Below, in pieces: positions 58,397 through 64,000 of a stretch of 64,000 nt of DNA. Every line of letters begins with the position of its first letter. Positions within the stretch are counted from its first letter, which is position 1. Below the pieces are notes generated by a model that saw nothing but the letters and a program-made list of their open reading frames with translations, did not search any database and was not told the DNA's origin. The position numbers and the translations under genes were made by a program. The DNA is from an uncultured Porphyromonadaceae bacterium (lineage in GTDB: Bacteria; Bacteroidota; Bacteroidia; Bacteroidales; Muribaculaceae), in the NCBI GenBank assembly GCA_947643165.1, contig CANRVB010000012.1, positions 1 to 64,000 on the forward strand. The letters are read 5' to 3'.

Positions 58397-59776
58397 TTAA
58401 GATTGTTTTGATGCGTCATCCGCGCATGAATGACGGCAGTCTATGCAATGTGCAGCATCGCCCGACAGACGACGATCGACAAGCTGTCTAAGACGATCGT
58501 TGAGCCCCGGCATACGCACACTGTCTATAACATCGGACATAAACGCCTGCATGAGCATCCTGCGTGCGTCGGCCTCCGGTATACCACGTGTGCGCATATA
58601 AAACAGTGCTTCCTGATCAAGCTGGCCGGTTGCCGATCCGTGCGAGCACTTCACATCGTCGCAATAAATCTCAAGCTGTGGCTTTGAATGCATTCTGGCC
58701 CCTACAGAGGCAATGATATTACGATTGCTCTGATAAGATTCCGTATGAACAGCACCTGGCGCAACATATATTGATCCTTCGAATGCGCCATCGGCCTCAT
58801 CTGAAAGCACATACTTGAACAGTTGATGAGAGTGGCAACGCGGAGCGGCATGCACAATATTAGTGTGATTGTCGATCTTCTGATGCGCACTTCCGATGGC
58901 CATACCTCCTACAAAGGTATCACAATGTTCTCCCTCGAGCCGGATATCGAAGTCGTTACGTGTGCGACCGCAGTTCAATGTGATCTCATCAATGAGCAGA
59001 TGTGAACCTTCCTGCTGTGTCACATACATGGCGGAACAGCGCGAAGTGGCATCGCTCGCCTCCTCCATGTCATAAAGATCGAGACGTGCATTACGTTCGA
59101 GCACAATCTCTGATACAGATGAAGACATGCACTCCACCGCACCAAGTCCGGTATGGTCGCATATAAGAAGCTGAGCCTCCGAATCTTCCTCCATTACTAC
59201 CAGCAGACGTCGTACAGCCATAACCGGGTTTCCACCCGCCATGAGATTGACTATCTGCAGAGGCTTGGATAGATGCACGCCCTTATTGACTCTGACAAGC
59301 AATCCATCCTGGGCAAGAAGAGTGTTTAGCGCGACTTCCGGGCGCGACAAGCCTGCGATTTTTCCGTAGTACCCGGCAAGCCACTCATAATCGGTTTCAC
59401 TGAGATCGGAAAAACGACAGAACCTCACTCCCTCAGGAAGCCGACTGAGAGACTTGGACAAATGGATCGTATCGTTGACCACTACAGCCAGATACGTACT
59501 CATCGCCGGAACTCCGCAATGAAAAGCAGCCGCAACATCGGCTGTCACCTGGAGCCGTGAGATATTCAGACCATAGTCGGGCGCAAACATTTCGGCCAAC
59601 GATGTACGCTCGTAGTCCTCGCTTCCACGCGCTGGGAGCTGTTGTCCAACCACTACCTGAAGAGCTGACGCACGCAAGGCATTGAGCGGACTCAACGAAC
59701 AATTGTTGATAGTAGCGGAATGCTCATTGTAGAGATCCGCATACTGTAAAAGCGGATTGGCTGAGGCACTCATCAT
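58397..59776 (-). CDS. sufD: Fe-S cluster assembly protein SufD
   Basis: SufBD-family C-terminus 'QSNRNIIASVGARMHSKPQLEIYCDDVKCSHGSATGQLDQEALFYMRTRGI'. Confidence 0.95.
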   Translation of the reverse strand: MMSASANPLLQYADLYNEHSATINNCSLSPLNALRASALQVVVGQQLPARGSEDYERTSLAEMFAPDYGLNISRLQVTADVAAAFHCGVPAMSTYLAVVVNDTIHLSKSLSRLPEGVRFCRFSDLSETDYEWLAGYYGKIAGLSRPEVALNTLLAQDGLLVRVNKGVHLSKPLQIVNLMAGGNPVMAVRRLLVVMEEDSEAQLLICDHTGLGAVECMSSSVSEIVLERNARLDLYDMEEASDATSRCSAMYVTQQEGSHLLIDEITLNCGRTRNDFDIRLEGEHCDTFVGGMAIGSAHQKIDNHTNIVHAAPRCHSHQLFKYVLSDEADGAFEGSIYVAPGAVHTESYQSNRNIIASVGARMHSKPQLEIYCDDVKCSHGSATGQLDQEALFYMRTRGIPEADARRMLMQAFMSDVIDSVRMPGLNDRLRQLVDRRLSGDAAHCIDCRHSCADDASKQS

Positions 59777-60558
59777 TTGGCAGCCTCCCCTGCATTATTA
59801 TCAATTTCTTCCTTGATCCAGTCGTAACCTTTTTCCTCAAGTTCAAGAGCAAGCTCCGGACCACCAGTACGCACAATGCGTCCCTTGTAGAGCACATGCA
59901 CAAAATCTGGTTTGATATAGTCAAGCAGACGCTGATAGTGAGTTATAACTATGGTTGCATTGCGGTCGGTACGCAGTTTATTGACACCTCCGGCAACAAT
60001 ACGCAGCGCATCAATATCCAGACCGGAATCTGTCTCGTCAAGAATGGACAGACGCGGCTCGAGCATAGCCATCTGAAAAATTTCATTGCGCTTCTTCTCA
60101 CCGCCTGAGAATCCTTCGTTTACAGAACGTGATGCCAGCTTATTGTCAAGCTCTACGACAGCACGCTTCTGACGCATAAGTTTAAGAAAATCGGATGCAC
60201 CCAACGGCTCTTCCCCGAGATACTTTCGCTTGGCATTGACTGCTGCACGCATGAAATTGACCATAGATACACCTGGTATCTCCACCGGATACTGGAAGGA
60301 CAGGAACAGACCCTCGTGCGAACGATCCTCTGGAGAGAGATCGAGCAGCTCCACGCCAGCCAGACGTGCTGATCCTTCAGTGACGCTGAAGGCCGGATTA
60401 CCGGCAAGCACCTCGCTCAGAGTACTTTTACCCGATCCGTTAGGACCCATGATAGCGTGTACCTCTCCCGGTCCGACGGTGAGGTTGATACCTTTAAGAA
60501 TCTCTTTGCCTTCGATACCGGCGTGAAGATTGACAACTTCGAGAAGTTTCTCTTTCAT
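59773..60558 (-). CDS. sufC: Fe-S cluster assembly ATPase SufC
   Basis: 'IMGPNGSGKSTLSEVLAGNPAF', 'GFSGGEKKRNEIFQMAMLEPRLSILDETDSGLDIDALR'. Confidence 0.97.
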   Translation of the reverse strand: MKEKLLEVVNLHAGIEGKEILKGINLTVGPGEVHAIMGPNGSGKSTLSEVLAGNPAFSVTEGSARLAGVELLDLSPEDRSHEGLFLSFQYPVEIPGVSMVNFMRAAVNAKRKYLGEEPLGASDFLKLMRQKRAVVELDNKLASRSVNEGFSGGEKKRNEIFQMAMLEPRLSILDETDSGLDIDALRIVAGGVNKLRTDRNATIVITHYQRLLDYIKPDFVHVLYKGRIVRTGGPELALELEEKGYDWIKEEIDNNAGEAAK

Positions 60559-60594
60559 ATTTGGAGAAGTGGATTATTCGTTCATTTGATTTAC

Positions 60595-62076
60595 TTAGCC
60601 TACAGATCCTTCGAGGGATATCTGAAGCAGTTTCTGCGCCTCGACAGCAAACTCCATAGGGAGTTTGTTCATTACCTCCTTGGCATATCCGTTGACAATC
60701 AGGCCTACGGCTTCCTCAGTCGGAATGCCTCGTTGATTGCAATAGAACAGTTGATCTTCGGAGATCTTGGATGTGGTTGCTTCATGTTCGACTACAGCCG
60801 AATCGTTCTGCACATCGATGTATGGGAATGTATGCGCTCCGCAGTCAGGTCCGAGAAGCAGCGAATCGCACTGAGTGTAATTGCGCACGCCATCGGCTTT
60901 TGCAGCCACCTTGACCAAACCACGATAGGAATTCTGCGAGTGTCCCGCCGATATGCCTTTCGACACGATTGTGCTTCGTGTGTTGCGTCCGATGTGTATC
61001 ATCTTGGTACCTGTGTCGGCCTGTTGACGTCCACGTGTGACGGCTACAGAGTAAAACTCGCCCACCGAGTTGTCACCCGCAAGAACACAACTGGGATACT
61101 TCCATGTTATGGCAGAACCGGTCTCGACCTGCGTCCATGACAGCTTGCAGTTGTCACCACGGCACAGACCTCGTTTGGTGACAAAGTTGTATACACCGCC
61201 ACGGCCTTGAGCATCGCCTGCATACCAGTTCTGTACAGTAGAATACTTGACTTCAGCTCTATCCTCGACGATTATCTCGACAATAGCCGCATGAAGCTGA
61301 TTTTCATCGCGCATAGGAGCCGTACAGCCTTCAAGATAGCTTACATAGGCATCATCATCGGCCACTATTAGTGTGCGTTCGAACTGACCTGTACCGGAAG
61401 CATTGATTCGGAAATATGTGGAAAGCTCCATCGGACATCTGACACCCTTTGGGATATATACAAAAGAGCCATCTGAGAAAACAGCCGAGTTGAGCGCGGC
61501 AAAGAAGTTATCACGGTAGCTGACCACCGATCCCAGATATCGTTTCACCAGATCAGGATAGTCCTTGACAGCCTCGCTTATAGAGCAGAAGATTATTCCC
61601 ATCTCAGCGAGTTTCTCGCGATGTGTGGTCTTTACACTGACAGAGTCCATCACGGCATCGACAGCCATGCCTGCGAGCGCCTTCTGTTCTTGAAGCGGTA
61701 TGCCCAGACGGTTGAAGGTGTCAAGGAGTTCGGGATCTACCTCATCAAGCGACTTGGGGCCCTCTTTTTTCTTTGGGGCCGCCCAATAGCTTATTGCCTG
61801 GTAGTCTATTTCAGGGATGTCGAGATGAGCCCAACGGGGCATAGTCAGTGTCTTCCAGTATCTGAACGCCTTGAGGCGGAAATCAAGAAGCCATTCAGGT
61901 TCACCTTTTTTGGCCGATATAAACCTGACTACATCTTCATTGAGACTAGGTGGAAGTATATCTGTCTCTATGTCGGTTGTAAAACCGTATTTATAATCGC
62001 CGTTTGTCACCTCGCTCAACGTAGGGTCGAGCTGGCTGCGCGAAGTATCATTGTTTTCGGAAACTATCTTGGTCAT
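60595..62076 (-). CDS. sufB: Fe-S cluster assembly protein SufB
   Basis: '[48 protein letters not shown]'. Confidence 0.97.
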   Translation of the reverse strand: MTKIVSENNDTSRSQLDPTLSEVTNGDYKYGFTTDIETDILPPSLNEDVVRFISAKKGEPEWLLDFRLKAFRYWKTLTMPRWAHLDIPEIDYQAISYWAAPKKKEGPKSLDEVDPELLDTFNRLGIPLQEQKALAGMAVDAVMDSVSVKTTHREKLAEMGIIFCSISEAVKDYPDLVKRYLGSVVSYRDNFFAALNSAVFSDGSFVYIPKGVRCPMELSTYFRINASGTGQFERTLIVADDDAYVSYLEGCTAPMRDENQLHAAIVEIIVEDRAEVKYSTVQNWYAGDAQGRGGVYNFVTKRGLCRGDNCKLSWTQVETGSAITWKYPSCVLAGDNSVGEFYSVAVTRGRQQADTGTKMIHIGRNTRSTIVSKGISAGHSQNSYRGLVKVAAKADGVRNYTQCDSLLLGPDCGAHTFPYIDVQNDSAVVEHEATTSKISEDQLFYCNQRGIPTEEAVGLIVNGYAKEVMNKLPMEFAVEAQKLLQISLEGSVG

Positions 62077-62174
62077 TTGCGAATCTTTGTTCGGACGGTT
62101 AAATTATAACAACCGTCGACGGAAGCAGGTTGAGGAGTGATACGTTTAAGTGAATGCAAAATTACAAAAAATAC

Positions 62175-62204
62175 TTGTACAGCGGTTTATTTATCGTACA
62201 TTTG
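62175..62204 (+). promoter_or_regulatory. promoter TTG-N19-TACATTTG, 8 nt before the glycosyltransferase ATG
   Basis: TTG 62175-62177, TACATTTG 62197-62204, ATG 62213. Confidence 0.6.
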
Positions 62205-62212
62205 CAACAGTT

Positions 62213-63394
62213 ATGGACTTCAGCAATCTTACTATAGGTTATGACGCCAAGCGCGCCGTGTGCAATAATACAGGTTTGGGCAATTACAGCCGGCTTGTGA
62301 TTGACGTTTTATCGGAAGAAGACCACCATCCGTATCTAAAACTGTACACGCCCGATCCGTCGCGCCGAAACAACCGGCTCGATCCGCTGCTGAAGCGGGA
62401 GGGTGTCGAACTTACAGGACCAAAAGGGATATTATGGAAACACTTGAACGCGCTGTGGAGAGTGAGCGGAGGAATAACATCGCAAATCAAGACTGATGGC
62501 GTGGCACTGTTCCACGGACTTAGCAACGAGCTCCCGCTTGATATACCTAAAGCCGGCATTCCATCGGTGGTTACCATACATGATGTGATATTCCATCGGC
62601 AGAAAGACAATTATAAACCGGTCGACCGCCTGATATATGACTTCAAATGGCGACACGCTATAGCCAATGCCACCCGCATCATAGCGATAAGCGAATGCAC
62701 CAAGCGCGACATTATAGAACTATACCATGCCGATCCTGACAAGATAGACGTGATATACCAAGGTTGCCATCCAGTGTTCTGCGAACCTGTGACACCCGCC
62801 GATATAGATCGCGTGTCAAGGACATACAATCTGCCCAAACGCTATATAGCTACAGTTGGGACTATAGAACCACGCAAAAACCAGTTGCAAGCAGTAAAAG
62901 CCCTCCCCTACCTTGACAATGATATCAAATTAGTGATAGTGGGCCGCGGTAGGGAACCATACGCAAGCCGGGTGATCACCGAAGCCCGTCGATCGGGAGT
63001 GGAAGACAGGATTATACGACTGGATGGCGTACCGCTCTCCGATCTTCCAGCTATATATGCCGGTGCGTTTGCAGCGTCTTATACATCGCGATATGAAGGA
63101 TTCGGACTACCTGTGATAGAAGCATTAAACACCCGTACACCAGTGATAGCAGCAAAAGGATCATGCCTGGAAGAGGCTGGCGGTACTGGCGCCATATATG
63201 TAGATCCCGACAATGTGGGTGAGTTTGTTGAAGCGGCAAAAACGATAGCCGCTCACGGAGACATTGCACTCCGCATGGCATCGGAAGGAAATGAATATGT
63301 AAGACGGTTCAGCCGCGCGAACTTAACCAGTGGGCTACTCAACTCCTACTCACGCGCCATAGAAGAATTTGGTCGCGTCGCACGCATAAAGTAA
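62213..63394 (+). CDS. GT4-like glycosyltransferase family 1 protein
   Basis: 'IGYDAKRAVCNNTGLGNYSRLVIDVL', 'YIATVGTIEPRKNQ', 'SRYEGFGLPVIEALNTRTPVIAAKGSCLEE'. Confidence 0.92.
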   Translation: MDFSNLTIGYDAKRAVCNNTGLGNYSRLVIDVLSEEDHHPYLKLYTPDPSRRNNRLDPLLKREGVELTGPKGILWKHLNALWRVSGGITSQIKTDGVALFHGLSNELPLDIPKAGIPSVVTIHDVIFHRQKDNYKPVDRLIYDFKWRHAIANATRIIAISECTKRDIIELYHADPDKIDVIYQGCHPVFCEPVTPADIDRVSRTYNLPKRYIATVGTIEPRKNQLQAVKALPYLDNDIKLVIVGRGREPYASRVITEARRSGVEDRIIRLDGVPLSDLPAIYAGAFAASYTSRYEGFGLPVIEALNTRTPVIAAKGSCLEEAGGTGAIYVDPDNVGEFVEAAKTIAAHGDIALRMASEGNEYVRRFSRANLTSGLLNSYSRAIEEFGRVARIK

Positions 63395-64000
63395 TAGTAG
63401 AACAAACCAGCTGCCAAAAACAACGATACCGAGAAACTGAATACTATTCCACGGATGCCCAGCCCCAAAGGGAAAGCCATGATATAAGTTGACGGCAGAC
63501 CGACCAGAATATAACTGACAAATGAGATCCAAAGCATCGGTAAGACCTTGGCTGTGCCACGCAGAGCGTTGGCATAATTAATCTGTGTGGCATCCCCAAG
63601 CTGATACATCACCATCGGCAGTATCAGAGTGATAGCCGTAGCCTCAACAAGCGGATCGTTTGTGAAGATCCCGACTACACGATCGGTGAAACATATGAAA
63701 AACGTAGACGACATTGCGGCAAGACACAATATGATGCGGTAACCGCGGTGTGCTATGCTACGCATCTCTACATGATCACAAGTACCGGCAGCATTGGCAA
63801 CAAGAACCGACACCGCTGATCCCATACTGTAGTATATACAGAAACCAAGAGTGCCAATGATCAGAAATATCTGAAATGATGCAAGCGATATAGCACCAAG
63901 CCATCCGGCCATTACGCTCGCCCCGGAAAAAGCGCCGGTCTCAAACGCCATCTGCAATGATATAGGCCAAGAAGTACGGCCTATCTGACCAAGCATCCGC
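63346..64000 (-). CDS. MATE-family efflux transporter, N-terminal part outside the window
   Basis: C-terminal MATE-like sequence 'PISLQMAFETGAFSGASVMAGWLG...AVSVLVANAAG...YQLGDATQINYANALRGTAK'; runs to the window edge. Confidence 0.85.
   Translation of the reverse strand, partial: RMLGQIGRTSWPISLQMAFETGAFSGASVMAGWLGAISLASFQIFLIIGTLGFCIYYSMGSAVSVLVANAAGTCDHVEMRSIAHRGYRIILCLAAMSSTFFICFTDRVVGIFTNDPLVEATAITLILPMVMYQLGDATQINYANALRGTAKVLPMLWISFVSYILVGLPSTYIMAFPLGLGIRGIVFSFSVSLFLAAGLFYYYFMRATRPNSSMARE

Overview
The window looks like chromosomal sequence from a Bacteroidales bacterium, probably Muribaculaceae-like. This is inferred from SusC/SusD, PorX, TamL and many Bacteroidetes-type TAnnTTTG (-7) promoters; no database was searched. 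Most of it is housekeeping: porX-tsaE-small membrane protein, pyrG, yidC, rbfA, tamL, thyA-folA, DUF4492-cydAB, rlmN, nadE, sufBCDS. Glycan-use genes are mixed in: two GH29 fucosidases, a GH3 with PA14, and a SusC/SusD/DUF1735 operon. I found no CRISPR array, tRNA/rRNA, transposase or prophage. The observations most worth checking are regulatory: (i) a tandem array of three ~77-bp units upstream of rlmN, each with a palindrome and a full TTTG-N20/21-TAATTTTG promoter, the last ending 5 nt before the rlmN ATG; (ii) a G10 homopolymer at the -33 region of the susC promoter, a candidate phase-variable switch; (iii) several genes whose -7 box lies 4-8 nt from the start codon, suggesting leaderless mRNAs; (iv) a structured, apparently non-coding segment with its own promoter upstream of susC; (v) an apparent change of C>G to G>C strand bias near 41-44 kb, possibly replication-related. 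Annotations rest on reading the translated ORFs and motifs by eye; start codons were refined by hand where noted.
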